This document shows positions 11,814 through 23,660 of a DNA stretch of 64,000 bases, in pieces. Source of the DNA: Atkinsonella hypoxylon. Lineage: Eukaryota > Ascomycota > Sordariomycetes > Hypocreales > Clavicipitaceae. The position numbers and the translations under genes were made by a program. Location: the NCBI GenBank assembly GCA_000729835.1, contig JFHB01000086.1:59480-123479 (forward strand). The letters are read 5' to 3'. Within the stretch, counting starts at the first letter, position 1. Every line of letters starts with the position of its first letter. Below the pieces are notes generated by a model that worked only from the letters and a program-made list of their open reading frames with translations, did not search any database and was not told where the DNA came from.

Positions 11814-13729
11814 ATGGACGACTACTTAAAGCCCCCAATATCGCTCTCAATGTCATCAGACGATGTAAAATGGTTTGTAGATGCGGTCAGGTACTTGCTC
11901 GATGAAAGTGACACTGGTTCCCTCACTGCCCTTGCCAGCCGTCTCACTCCATTCAGAATTGATTTCAAGGAGAAACTGGACGGGGATACAATATTACTTC
12001 AGCCGGTTCTAGTTTTAGAAGATAAACTTTATACTTGGTAAGTTCAATTTTGCCCAGCTAGTAGCCTTGATCGATGTAATATAGTCCAGTAACCCTTCAG
12101 CAGTGGCGACGAATCACAAAATGACATGGGCCCTGTTGCATCTCCCGGGCTTCCCCCAGAGCCCACCATGGATATAATGGATTATCCGTTGATTTCACCC
12201 GAGAACTTTGCGGATCATGGCATGATGGATCAAGGGATGGATATATGCGTCCCTGATAGAGGCAGCGCCCCCATGGAATGCACCTTTGAGGCTGAATTCA
12301 CTTACGTTAATGGTCTTAACGATGCCTTGACCCTGTCTCCAGATGAGATCCTTAGCGGTGTCAGTGACTTCAACTGTCAGGTATGCAGGCACTTTCAAAG
12401 CATTAAGACCCATGATGGTTCGTTGACCGTGGTGTCGTCTAAAAACAAATGTTCATGCAGGGAGTGCCTATAAGAGAAAATCAGCATGACAACAATCATA
12501 GAGCTCACTATAAGTCTACAAGATATGCAACACTCGGGCAAAACCTAAGTATGCTTGCCGCTCTGCGTGGTCCTATGCCGTAGCTGACAATATTGCAGCA
12601 GCCAACAGAAGAAACATATGCAGCGCCTTGAATGATGCAGTAGTTCTTGGCCAGACAGACGAATTATGTCGAGTAGCAGGAGAGTTGGGGTCGCGTCATG
12701 ATTGGGCTCGAGATACCGCAAACTTCAGAGAGAATCAGCAACTGTCTGTTTGGAGCGGAAATACATCCATACTCGACTTGGCATCAGCCATCACTGGGTA
12801 TCATGGGTGTTCTAACGGCGATCCTACGAAAGTCAACGATAAACCCCACAGTGCTATTTTGCACGAAGCTGATACCCATTATACAAACACTCTTGATGGA
12901 ACACTGAAACCGACTGACAACGGAAAGACAAGAAACATTTTATCCCCATCGGTTATGTATAGAGTGGAATTGATTGTCAAGACGTGCCTTCAACCAGACT
13001 ACCACGAGTTTCTAAAGCAAAATCTACCTCGATGGGCACAAAGTGGCGTATGGCAAAATGGTTGGTCTCCAAATGGTCATATTAGTCAGTCTGACAGGTA
13101 TGAGAACCTGCAGAAAGTGTACACCTATGTCTGTCGGTTGGATATGCGAATGAAGGACGACGCAATTCGAAGTCGGATGGTAATGGTCCTGCTTCATTTA
13201 GAGTTTGAGAAGATCTACAATGATTGGAAAAGTGGCAAGGTCAAGTTGATAGAGCCGGTTACAAGCATGGGCAGAGGGAGTATTAGTGCCATTATTGACA
13301 GCATTCTTGAAAAAGCGCATCCTGAATGGGCTTCCGCCGACTCGAAAGAAAAGGCCGACCTCCGAGCGCGATTTCATAACCGGAAGCGACACGGAAAGCG
13401 GTGGTGGATGCTTGTGGATGCTTTGGGCCCCAGTATATTACTCTTGTGCTCTTCCCAGTTCGCAGGGGCAATGTAGGTGATCCTAGTATCTGCTGCCGGC
13501 AAACTTAACTTTTATTCTGATACGTACTCACTACAGGAAAAAAACGACGTTAACAGCTTCTATGATCCAGGCCATGCCAGCGGCCATCCAGAGATCCGAG
13601 TCCGGCATTATGGAAGTTCTAAATGTAGTGAATCCGATAGCGACGGACTTTTTCTACAACCAAGGGTACGATGATTGTGCTATAGACAATGTTCTCAAAC
13701 AGCTTAAGGCACTTCAGCCACTGCAATAG
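11814..13729 (+). CDS. Five-exon gene for a 552-residue protein of unknown function
   Basis: Proposed exons are 11814-12037, 12101-12380, 12461-12548, 12599-13472 and 13537-13729; they join into one frame of 552 codons plus TAG. Introns are 63, 80, 50 and 64 bp, with donors GTAAGT, GTATGC, GTATGC and GTAGGT and CAG acceptors. Intron 3 has a GCTGAC branch site and intron 4 a CTTAAC. The first acceptor is a CAGCAG tandem, so one residue may vary. The start is the first ATG after an in-frame TAA at 11778; however, CTAAC plus ACAG at 11778-11790 looks like an acceptor, so an upstream exon is possible. The product has no signal peptide. Its C-terminal third has a basic stretch (RKRHGKRWW) followed by a hydrophobic segment (ALGPSILLLC). 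I do not recognise the family. It shows no RIP damage, unlike everything around it. Confidence 0.68.
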
Positions 13730-14160
13730 GCAGAGGGGGCGAAGTGTGCGATGTACCGAGACTAGAGGTAACTTCATGGACACAGGCAGACTGTAGAAAG
13801 CTGGATTTTTTCATAAAAAGCTATCATGAGGTGTTTGCTTGCATTCAGGTTGATTACTCTTCGGCGGAATCTTAATTGCCATTTGTTCGTCAATTTCCTA
13901 TGAATAAACTACAAGTCTTATAGAGCAATGTGTAAAGGAAAGAAGCAAGAGCTTAAATAATCTCTAGCTAAGATATTACACCAAGAAAGAGAGAAAAATT
14001 GCTAGTAGGACCAACCGAGTAGGCAAGCATCTCCTGGATTTAACAGACCACAGCTACTGAGGATACTAAATCATAATGTTAACTCGTATCTCCTTAGTGT
14101 TAATATAGTAGACATTGCAAACCCCTGCAAGACGGGGTTCTAGTAAATCTTTAGTCTAGC
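13730..14160. other. 3' flank of the spliced gene
   Basis: This holds the likely 3' UTR and an AT-normal spacer. An AATAAA lies at 13903-13908. Beyond it I see no gene or repeat match within the window up to the candidate solo LTR. Confidence 0.45.
13903..13908 (+). terminator. Candidate poly(A) signal of the spliced gene
   Basis: AATAAA lies about 175 bp downstream of the proposed stop codon at 13727-13729, a usual distance for a fungal 3' UTR. It supports the strand and end of the gene model but is a common hexamer. Confidence 0.45.
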
Positions 14161-14166
14161 GTATAT

Positions 14167-14398
14167 TGTCATGGAGTGGCCCAATTGGGCCATAGCGGAT
14201 GCTTGCGCACTCCATGTGGGTGTTAGCCCAATCCCCGCCCAATACCCCCCTATAGCAAAAGGATACGTATTGTACAAGTCGTGTGACTCTTGTACAATTG
14301 ACATCTATATTACAAGACTAGGTCTTTGACCTAGTCCGTTACATATATATATATTAGTCTAGAGTAGATCTAGAGTAGATATAGTTTTTAGCAGAATA
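14167..14398 (+). repeat. Candidate solo LTR of an otherwise unseen family
   Basis: A 232 bp segment starts TGTCATGGAGTGG and ends GCAGAATA, flanked on both sides by GTATAT (14161-14166 and 14399-14404). The ending resembles the AATA end of the Copia LTRs. It contains a TTGTACAA-type inverted pair near 14270-14303 and a short tandem repeat of TAGAGTAGATC near 14360. No second copy is in the window, so the call rests on the ends and the duplication. Confidence 0.5.
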
Positions 14399-14413
14399 GT
14401 ATATCTTTATTAT

Positions 14414-15415
14414 TGTGAAAGGATAATCCCACGAATCCGCAGGTCACCGGCACACGTGATCGCAACTATATATAAATAGTTAGAAGTAACACTTAGGTAG
14501 TTAGATTTAACTTAACAATTATTAATCACTTTATACTATATATAGATGCTCCTAAGAGAGACCTTTATAATACTTTTTATAATACCTTTTATAACCCGTT
14601 AAATCTAATACTCTATCTATAAATCTAACTCTATATAGTTAAATTCCCCCTTAATAAGTAGTAGTAATTGCTTTTAGTTATTATAAACCCTTACTAAGCC
14701 TAAAAAGCTAAATTTATAATGTTAAAGATAGAGTAAATCTAGAAGGAAATTAGTAGAAGGAACTATATTCCTTTTACTAATAAAGAGCTATATACTATTT
14801 ATTAATTTTATAAATTCTACTGCTAAAATCCTAACTTTTAGATTTAAAAGAAAGACTTAGTCCCTTAAGGGAAAAGAAATCTACTCTTTTATCTTATCTA
14901 CTATAAATTTATTAATAAACTGCTAGAATTAAATAACTAACTTAAGCTAGTAGAACTCTCTTCTTACTAAAATATTATTAATGCTACTATAGTAAATTAG
15001 GTATAGAAAAAGGTTAATAGAATTATTATAAAGGCTAAATCTACTAGTCTTCTTACTAAACTGCTAGCAATAGAACTAGAAAAAGAACCTAAGCCTAGAT
15101 TATCTAGATTTAACAGCTTAGAGGACATTATTTATAAGACTAGTGTAGAACCTACCTAGGAGAATAAAGGGAAGTAAGTATAAGGATCTAGGTTTACACT
15201 ACTTACTAATAACCTAGATTTATTAGAACTACTATAGACTACTAAAAAGGACTTACTAGTAGAAGATCTAATAGAAATTTCACTAATTTTATAGACTTAC
15301 TAAAGGTTTTATACCTCTAAATAAAAGCATAAAACAGAAGAAGTAGTAGGGCTACTTAGAAAAGAGGATCTTTTATTAGATATACTTACTAAGTTTACTG
15401 TAAATATAAGCAAGT
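14414..15415 (+). mobile_element. Gypsy A copy 3, 5' LTR and gag start
   Basis: A 243 bp LTR (14414-14656, starting TGTGAAAGGATAATCC) is followed by leader and gag sequence aligning with 17240-18000. It is visibly more diverged from the complete Gypsy A than copy 1 is, so it is older or another subfamily. It is cut at 15415/15416 by an antisense Copia LTR. Its 3' half is not certainly present; the fragment at 46583-48221 is one candidate. Confidence 0.8.
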
Positions 15416-16110
15416 TATTGAAAATTATAGGGATTACAGGACTAGATATCTAAGAGGGTAGTGGTCTCTTAGATTTAGCACCTATAATTGCTCCTAGCAA
15501 TTATCACGTAGTAGAAGCAGCAGCGGCCTAAATTAAGCTGTAGTGTATAGTATAGATCACGTAAAGGCAGTAGATAACTATAATAATAGTAGTATCTTAT
15601 ATTGAGAGCGCTATAACAAACAAGTAAGGGTAAGATCTCGAATCTTTCCAGTCCCTTATAGACCTACTAACTATATTAGCGGGCTGTAGTCGCTAGAAGG
15701 GGCTTATAGGCTACTTTATAATTTCCGCAAAAACATTTACTATATAAAAACAAAAAAATTAACTTACAGCTATATAAATAAGACGCCTACGTACACAATT
15801 TAATAAATTCTACTAATAATAAGCAACCCTTATAAGTAACTCTATTTAACAATTATATTATTAAAAAGCCCTAATTCTTAGCTTTTAAATGGTATACTTC
15901 TTAAATTTCTACTATTACTAGTTGTAGAGAAAATCGCTGTTAAAGTTAACTATAGGTTAGGCAACTTTGCCTTAGTTAAATCTAGATGTTTATATCTAGT
16001 AACAACGATATCTCTACTAAAAATTAACGTAACAAGACCTAATAAGGGTCACGTAATAGAGCAACTAGTAAGCATAAAAATAGGCTATATAGGGTAGCTT
16101 ATTTTTAACA
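15416..16110 (-). repeat. Copia-Y 3' LTR (antisense)
   Basis: This is the reverse complement of the Copia LTR, starting TATTGAAAATTATAGGG and ending TTTTTAACA. The branched inverted repeats of the LTR are partly eroded. The left flank is CAAGT; the matching right-hand duplication is not available because the 5' end of Copia-Y is lost. Confidence 0.88.
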
Positions 16111-16121
16111 CTCCCTCTAGA

Positions 16122-16991
16122 AATGTAAGAAGTAACTAATTCTATAAGTAACTTAGCTTCCTTTAAAGGATATCTAAGTTAGAATTAACTAACGAAATAC
16201 AGTACTAATAATAGGACTAAATAACATAACTAATTCTAGCAATTCTAAGGTAGTTATAGTTAAATATAACTAGTTATTGTTAATTGTTTTTGTTGTTTTC
16301 GATTTTTAACTGTTTTTCGTTGCTTTTCGATTTATTAAGTGTTTTTGTTGCTTTTATAAGCTAGCTAGAAAGCTCTAGTAACTTAATAAATTGTTAATGC
16401 TTTTAAATAGCAAGAGGCTTAGTTAGGCTATCTGCTAGCATCTAATTTATATCAATATAACTAACCTTAGCTATACCTTTACAAATCTTTTCCCTAATAT
16501 AGTTAAACTTTAAAAGGGTATACTTAGTCCTACTATACAACGTTAGGTTGTAAGCAGTAACTATAGCGCCTTAATTATTACACCTAATAGGAATAGAAGG
16601 GGTTAAAGGCAGCTTTATCTCCTTAAAAAGGCTGTAGAGCCACTCTAATTCCCTAATAGCTTTAGATAATGCATTAGATTCTGCTTCTAAAGTGGAAAGA
16701 GCAATAGTACTAGCTTTCTTCGATTTCCAGCTAATAGGTCCACTAGCTAGCTTATATAGATAAGTATAGGTTGATTTAGAAAAGACTTTATCACTAGCAA
16801 AATCGCTATTGCAATAACTAAGGAGGGTCTTAAGTACTTCTTTGCAACTAATAGAGCTATTAGAAGCTTTAGAAGAAGACCCTAGTGGTGTAAAATGCTT
16901 ATAAATAATAGCAAAGCTTCTAGTACTACTTAAGTACCTTAGGAGGTGCTTAGAGGCGTTTAGGTGCTCTATATAGAGCTTAGCTAGGAAG
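16122..16991 (-). pseudogene. Copia-Y RNase H region remnant
   Basis: Antisense to the window, this matches the Copia-1 segment from the reverse transcriptase C-terminus through RNase H. The DFAGD-type region and the STLEAES-type region are recognisable around 16690-16800. It carries RIP-type TAG and TAA stops. Confidence 0.8.
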
Positions 16992-16996
16992 GTTGA

Positions 16997-17239
16997 TGTT
17001 ACGGGATAATCCTACGGGCCCGCAGGTCACTAGTGCACGTGACCGCAATTATGTATAAGTAGTTAGAAGCAACGCTTAGGTAGTTAGATTGAACAATTAA
17101 CAATTATTTACTAGAACATTATTATTAGATGCTTCTTACAGAAGCTCTTACAACTCCTCTTATAAATTATTATATAACCTATTAAATCTAACAACCTATT
17201 GTTACTTCTAATAAACCTATATTAGATTCTACTGTAATA
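16997..17239 (+). repeat. Gypsy A copy 2 5' LTR
   Basis: This 243 bp LTR starts TGTTACGGGATAATCC. It carries GGTCAC...GTGACC inverted repeats around a CACGTG box at 17036-17041. No clear tRNA complement follows it, so the primer is unknown; self-priming is a possibility I cannot test. Confidence 0.88.
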
Positions 17240-17301
17240 AGTAGTAGTAATTGCTTCTAATTATTACTAACTCTTCTTAAGCTTAAAAAGCTAAAATTGT
17301 A

Positions 17302-20230
17302 ATGTTTAAAATAGAGTAACTTTAGAAGAAACTTAGTAGAAGGAATTATATTCCTTTTACTAATAGAGAACTTAAAACTATATATTAATTCTATAAATTT
17401 TACTGCTAAAATCTAGATTTCTAGATTTAAAAAAGGGATCTTATACCTTAGGAAAAAAGGAGCTTACTACTTTATTTTACTTACTATAAATTCGTTAATA
17501 AATAGCTTAAATTATATAACTAACCTAAGCTAGTAGAACTACTTTCTTACTAGAATACTATTAACGCTTCTATAGTACAGTAGGTATAAAGGTAGGTTAA
17601 TAGAATTATTAATAAGGCTAAATCTACTAAACTCCTTATAGATTTACTAATAGTAATACTAAAAGGAAAAGCTAAGGCTAAATTATCTAGATTTAATAGC
17701 TTAAGAGGCACTATCTATAAAGCTAGTGCTAGTTCTACCTAGAATATTAAAGGAAAGTAAGTATAAAGATCTAGATTTATACTACTTACTAAGGACCTAG
17801 ATCTATTAAATATACCTTAAACTACTAAAAAGAACTTACTAATTAAAGAACTAGCTAAAATCTTACTGCTTTTATAGGCTTACTAAAGGTTTTATACCTT
17901 TAAGCTAAGGTATAAAGTAGAGAAAGCAATAGAACTACTTAGAAAAGAGAACCCTTTACTAAAATAGCTTATAGGTTTTTCTATAGAAATTAGTAGATAA
18001 ATTAATAGAATTAAAGAAGAATTAATTAATAAAATTAGTAGATTATAAGGAGAATTAAACAATAAAATTGCTGCTCTTTAGGTAGAGTAATAATACTTAG
18101 CCTAAAAAATAGAGACTATACCTAAGCCTTAGAATAAATATAATAAGTAAAACTATACTTAATAAGGCTTTTAGCTTAAGGATTATAGGTAAAGGGCTTT
18201 TAATTCTTATTTACCCCTAAAAGACAACTAGAACTAGAAGTAAGGTTAGAGGCAACCTCTAGGTAAAGAAAACTATATAATATAGAAATACTTTAGATAC
18301 TCTAGTACTTATTTAAAAGAGTAAAAGCTACTGTAATTTCTAAAGAATCTATTAAAGTAATACTTTAATAGTAAAGCTAAAAAGAGCTAAGATACTAAAA
18401 AAGGCTAGAATTAAGTATTTAGTAACTTTAAATATTAGTATATAAATTAATAAGCACTATACTATATTAGAAACAATAATCTCTAGCTAAATCTAGTAAA
18501 TAAAAGGCTAAATATACATTAGAAGCAGAATAACTAGAGCAATATATAGTTCTAAACCCCTAAGGAATAAATAGATTCTATATAGAAGATTACTAATATT
18601 AGTTACTTTAAACCCTTTAACAATAGAAATATCTATAAGCTAATTTTATATAAAGGAAAGTACACTATTTTCTATAATATAGAGCTATAGATCTAAGCTA
18701 TTAAAGACTACTGTAGCTATAGTGCAATTAACGCCTAAGAAGCTATTTATATTAAGCTCTAGACTCTCTTTAAAGAGAACGCATTAATATAGTATAAGTA
18801 GTATCTAGATTACTATAAAAAAATATCTATTTTTAGCAGTTTAAACTCTATTTATACTGCTATCTATAAAGAATTTAGTATATAGATCTAGAATGCAATA
18901 ATATAGCTAGATTTAGCTAAGTTTATAGAGTAAAATATAATTAAAGAAAAATTATTTAGGGAATTTACCTCTAAAGTATTCTAATATATCTATATAAATA
19001 GTAAAACTATTAATCTTTAGCTCCTTTTAAGACTCTATTATAAGCTATACTTAGGATTATAATAGCTATACCTAATTCTAATAGTAAAAGACCTAAGATC
19101 TATATATATTACTATAGTAAATAATAAGGTTAAGGATCTATAAGAATACCTAAAGGATCTAGAAAAACAATAAAAATTAGAAGACTATAAGGAAGGCATT
19201 AATACTTACTATACTTAAAGTAAATTTAACAGTAAGAACTCTAAAAACAATAAGGTAGCTTAAAGTAACTAAGCTAACTAGAATAAGAGTAATAGTTAAT
19301 TTTAGTTCTAACCTTTATTCTATAAAAATTACTAGAATAATTATCCTTAATACCTACTATAAAACTAAAGGAATTAGCTACTAAGAGAGCAGTAGCTTTA
19401 GCCTTAGTAAAGCTAGGATTTAGAGGCTAGCTAGAATTATTAGCTAAAGCTATAGTATCTTTAGCAGCTTTAACGTTTCTAATAATAGAGCTTACTATAG
19501 AATAATAAAGAATATACCTATATAATAACGTTTAAAGATAAATCTAACTAAAAAAACTATAAGAAGTATCTTAAAAGCTATAAATACTAGCTAATAGAAG
19601 AAAGTAAAATAGTTAATGCTAATAAGCTACTAACTAGCCTAGAATCTAACTTTATTAAAACCTATTTTACTAAAAGTAAAGAAAAGTAAAAGAAAAAGGT
19701 TTAAATAGAGGTAAACTAAAAGGATTTATAGAGAATCTAGATAAAGTAAGTAGTTAAAGTAGTTATAAGGCTATAGATTATTAAATTTAGTATTCTAAAG
19801 TTAAATTCCTTTCTAAAGATTTCTATTTAATTCTACAATAAAGAACTATTACATTAGATCTACCTAAATACTAGAACCTCTTTAGTGCTAGTTAATAAAG
19901 TATAGTTAACTTAGTTTAGTTAGAATATAAAATAGGTAAAGATAAAGCTAAAACTAGTTACTAAAGTGTAGTTATTCTTCTATATCTCTAAGACAGCTAC
20001 ATTTAACTTCTATATCCCTAGATCTATATATAGCGTGCCTATAACTAGCTATTTTATAGTTACAGCTAACGTAATAAGTAACTTAGAACTAAAGCTCCTT
20101 TTAGGTTTAACCTTCCTCTATAATTATAGTGTAAAAATTAATTTTATCCGCCCTAGAGCCACTATTAGGTATATTTATAATATAGTTATAGAAATAGGTA
20201 TCTTTTAACTAATTTTAAAGATTCTATATT
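17302..20230 (+). pseudogene. Gypsy A gag and protease remnant
   Basis: A single phase runs from the ATG at 17302-17304. It includes a heptad-like, Glu/Lys/Ile-rich stretch around 17990-18110 suggesting a coiled coil. A cluster of TAG/TAA at 19330-19500 is best explained by an originally glutamine-rich tail (CAG and CAA codons hit by RIP). The protease motif at 19867-19881 reads Asn-Thr-Arg-Thr-Ser, two G-to-A changes from Asp-Thr-Gly-Thr-Ser. I saw no CCHC knuckle. The antisense copy at 1-1169 and the partial copy at 14657-15415 cover the first part of this gene. Confidence 0.65.
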
Positions 20231-20239
20231 AGAATGTAA

Positions 20240-23200
20240 CAGCAGTATAAGCTGTAACAATTCCGCTAAAATCGTAGGAATATATTCTAGTTAAATAGAA
20301 AGAGGTACTAGCTAATAAGAAAGCTACTACCTACTATATATACTTAAAGTTTAAGCTTATCCTAGATATATTGCTTAGCACAACTAACTAGGAGCAAATA
20401 GTAGCCTATAACTATTTAGATAAATTCGTTATAATCTAGAAAAATTAAAAGGTTGCTTATTTTTAGCACAATAAAGGACTTAAGGCTAACTATATAATTG
20501 TAAACCTATTTAATTTATATATATATTTCTCTAAGGATATTGCGCCTAATAATAGTCTATTGCCTACTAAAGATTATAAAGAAGATAATAGTAGTGGATT
20601 TAACCCTAAGAAAGTTAATAACAGTATCTCTATATATAGAATCTCTTGTCCTAAGGATGTACTATATATCTACAATAAATATAAGGTTAAGGTAGAAAAC
20701 TTAAACCTAAACGTTGTAGCTAAGCTTATTAACTTAATAGATAAATACAATATTTATTGTAATAGAGGTATTATTTCTATACTAAAAGACTAGTACATAA
20801 GAGTAGATCTAGTAGATAGATAGCAGAAGCAGCTAAAACCTATCTAAATCTACCCACTAGGAGCTAAAGATAAAGCTAAATTAGATAAGGTTTATAATAA
20901 GCTATATTTAAGTAGAAAGATATTATATTTAGATAACCTAGTAGCTATAGCTTGCCTAGCCTTTATAGTATAAATTAAAACCTTAACAGAAAGAAAAGAA
21001 TAAGTTGTAGTTAATATAAGGCTGCTTAATAGTGTAGTAATACTAGATATATACCCCTTACTGGATTAATTAAATATTATAGTAGATATATATAGTAAGA
21101 AAATGTTTTTGCTCTTTAATATATTAGGGTTTTTCTACTAGCTTTCTGTAAAATAAGAGCACTAATCTTATATAGTAGTAATATTAAAATAAGGATTAAA
21201 AGCATTAAATATAGCGCTTATAGGCTTTAAGAATATACTAACTTTTACTTAATAGTATATAGACTAATTATTTTAAAAGCATTAATATTTTATATAAATC
21301 TATATTAACAACATTATTATATTCTTTAACTTTACTAAGAACTACCTTATATACCTTAATATAGTCTTATTAATTCTAGAGAAAAATAAGTTAATAATAG
21401 CTATAAAGAAGTTATTTATAGGCTATTTAGCTATCTAGCTATTAGGTTTTATTGTTAATAGTAATAGAATTACTAATATAAATAATAAACTAAAAGCTTT
21501 TTAAAAACTTAAGTTTCTAGTAAATCTTATAAATCTAAAGACCTTTATTAGTATAGCTAGCTTTTTATAGAAGAGTATTCTATAGTTTAATATATAAATT
21601 TACTTACTATAGAAACAAAAGACTACTTTACTGCAAAAGCTTTATAAAAAAGGCTTAGCTAATAGTTTATTAAAACTAATACACTAAAAAAAAGCCTAAA
21701 AAGTAACGTTTTTACTAAAACTTAAGGAAAAGAAGGCATTTTAAGAGATAAAGGTATACCTTAACGAAAACACTATCTATAGTACTATAACCTTAATAAG
21801 TATTTATTCTTTAAAGTTAATGCTTATAAAGAAGAATTTAGGCTCTTTATCTTCTAGCTTATAGGCAAATAGAATAGTTACAGTATACCTAATAAAGATA
21901 TTAAAAATAACTAACTTTAACTAATTCTTTTTCTCTTAAGATGCACTTTTAACCTAAAGAAACATTATAGATTAATTAAGGTAGAGGTAGCTATAATTAT
22001 ATAAAGTATTTAAAAGCTATAGAAAATAGTTTAATCTAACTGCTACACTATTAATATTATTATAGACTACTTATTAGTAAAGGGGATTATTAAATATACC
22101 TTACTTACTACAATAGATCTAGATAAAGCTAACTTAAAATTAGCTAAAGTAGCTAATTATCTATTGCAATTTAACCTAAGAGTCTTCTATATACTAGAAG
22201 TACTAAATATAGTGCTAGATACACTCTCTAGGTTGCTAGTTACAGTCTTATACTAAGAGAAGGCTTATAATAGCGAATTTAATAAGCTTAATATAAGCGT
22301 ATTTTTTACTAAAGAATATAGCGCTATAGCAGTATTAGATAAAGGTTTAAAAGAGAAAATTATTTAAGGCTATAGTTTTAATCTAAAGCTTAGTAGAATT
22401 ATAGAAGGTATTAAGAACTTTTACGGAAAATAGAATTAATAAAATTAACAATAAAGACTAAGGATTCTGCTGTATAGATAAACCCTATAAGACAATAGAC
22501 TTTTATACTATTATAATAGAAAAGGTCTATTTTAACTGTATATACCTATAAAGGTAGTAGAATTTATTCTTAAAATAGTTTATAATAATTAAAGCTATTT
22601 TAGCGCCTATAGAATAGCAGTAGAATTGTAGGTAGTCTACTTTCCTTAAATATATAAGTAGATTTAAATCTATATTGCTTACTACTATACCTATAAAGAA
22701 AACGTAATTAACTGTAGTAAGCTACTAGAGAAATTAAGGTTATTAGAGTTAGTTCTAACGCCCTTCTATATAATTTCGCTTAATTTTATTACTAATATAC
22801 CTAAAGTTAGCTTAATAAACACTCTATAGTAAAAAGATAGATATAGCTCCTATAACTTACTATATCTAGTAAATTACCTATTTAGTAAGTAAATAATCCT
22901 TATACTTAAGTATATAATATATACAGCAGAAATTTAGGTAGAACTGCTCTTATAGATACTATATTTATTAAACTAAGGCCTTCTTAAATAGATTATAAGT
23001 AACTAAGATCTAAAGTTTATTTTTAACGTTTAGAGAAGTATATTTACCTAAATTAGAAGTAAATTGCTTATAGCTATAGCTTACTACCTATAGATAGATA
23101 GAATAGCTAAATAGAAGAATTAAACAGTTATTATTGCTGTTTAATACTATATAGTTATAAATCTAGATATACTATAGACTGCAATACTTCTAGTACTACA

Positions 23201-23660
23201 GCACTAGCTTAATAATATAGTAGCAGCTAGTATAGAGATTTTCTCTAACAAACTTATATATAGTTTTTAACTAGCTACTATTATTAATCTAATCTAATTA
23301 GATAACGTTCTTAGCAATAGAATAGATATAAGCAATATAGCTGTACTTTAGAAGCTATACTAGTAAGAGGCAGAAACAGCTATTAGTATAGTAAATGCCT
23401 TAAGCAAGATTAAATATAACGCTTAGCATAAGCCTATTAATATTAAAGTAGAGAATATAGTTTACCTATAATTACACTAAAGATATATACTTCTAGGAAA
23501 GCTAAAAAAGAAATAGTCTCCTTAATAAGTAAAGCTATATAAGATTCTTATAAAAGTAAACCTATTATTGTTTTGCCTAGATTTCCTATAGGATTTATAT
23601 AGATACCTAGTAGTATTAGTAGCTTACCTTTAGAAGCTAAGATAGAGTAAGGACCCTTTT
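20240..23660 (+). pseudogene. Gypsy A reverse transcriptase, RNase H and integrase remnant
   Basis: Reverse transcriptase sequence typical of fungal Ty3/gypsy is recognisable from about 20560. The catalytic box reads Tyr-Ile-Asn-Asn at 21301-21312 (expected YVDD), in the same phase as gag. RNase H follows to about 22300. Integrase, with a degraded HHCC region near 22500-22700, is in other phases, so at least two frameshifting indels separate it from RT. Domain order RT-RNase H-integrase places it in Ty3/gypsy. The short open stretch 20560-20793 is the least damaged piece. No chromodomain was seen. Confidence 0.75.

Larger units (their letters stand above)
15416..16996 (-). mobile_element. Copia-Y, antisense 3' part
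   Basis: The 695 bp LTR (15416-16110) lies in reverse orientation and is followed by the inverted polypurine tract and the antisense end of pol. At 16992-16996 (GTTGA) the element is broken by Gypsy A; it resumes at 46410 (GTTAA) with the next bases of the same Copia sequence. It is the same family as Copia-1. Confidence 0.88.
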
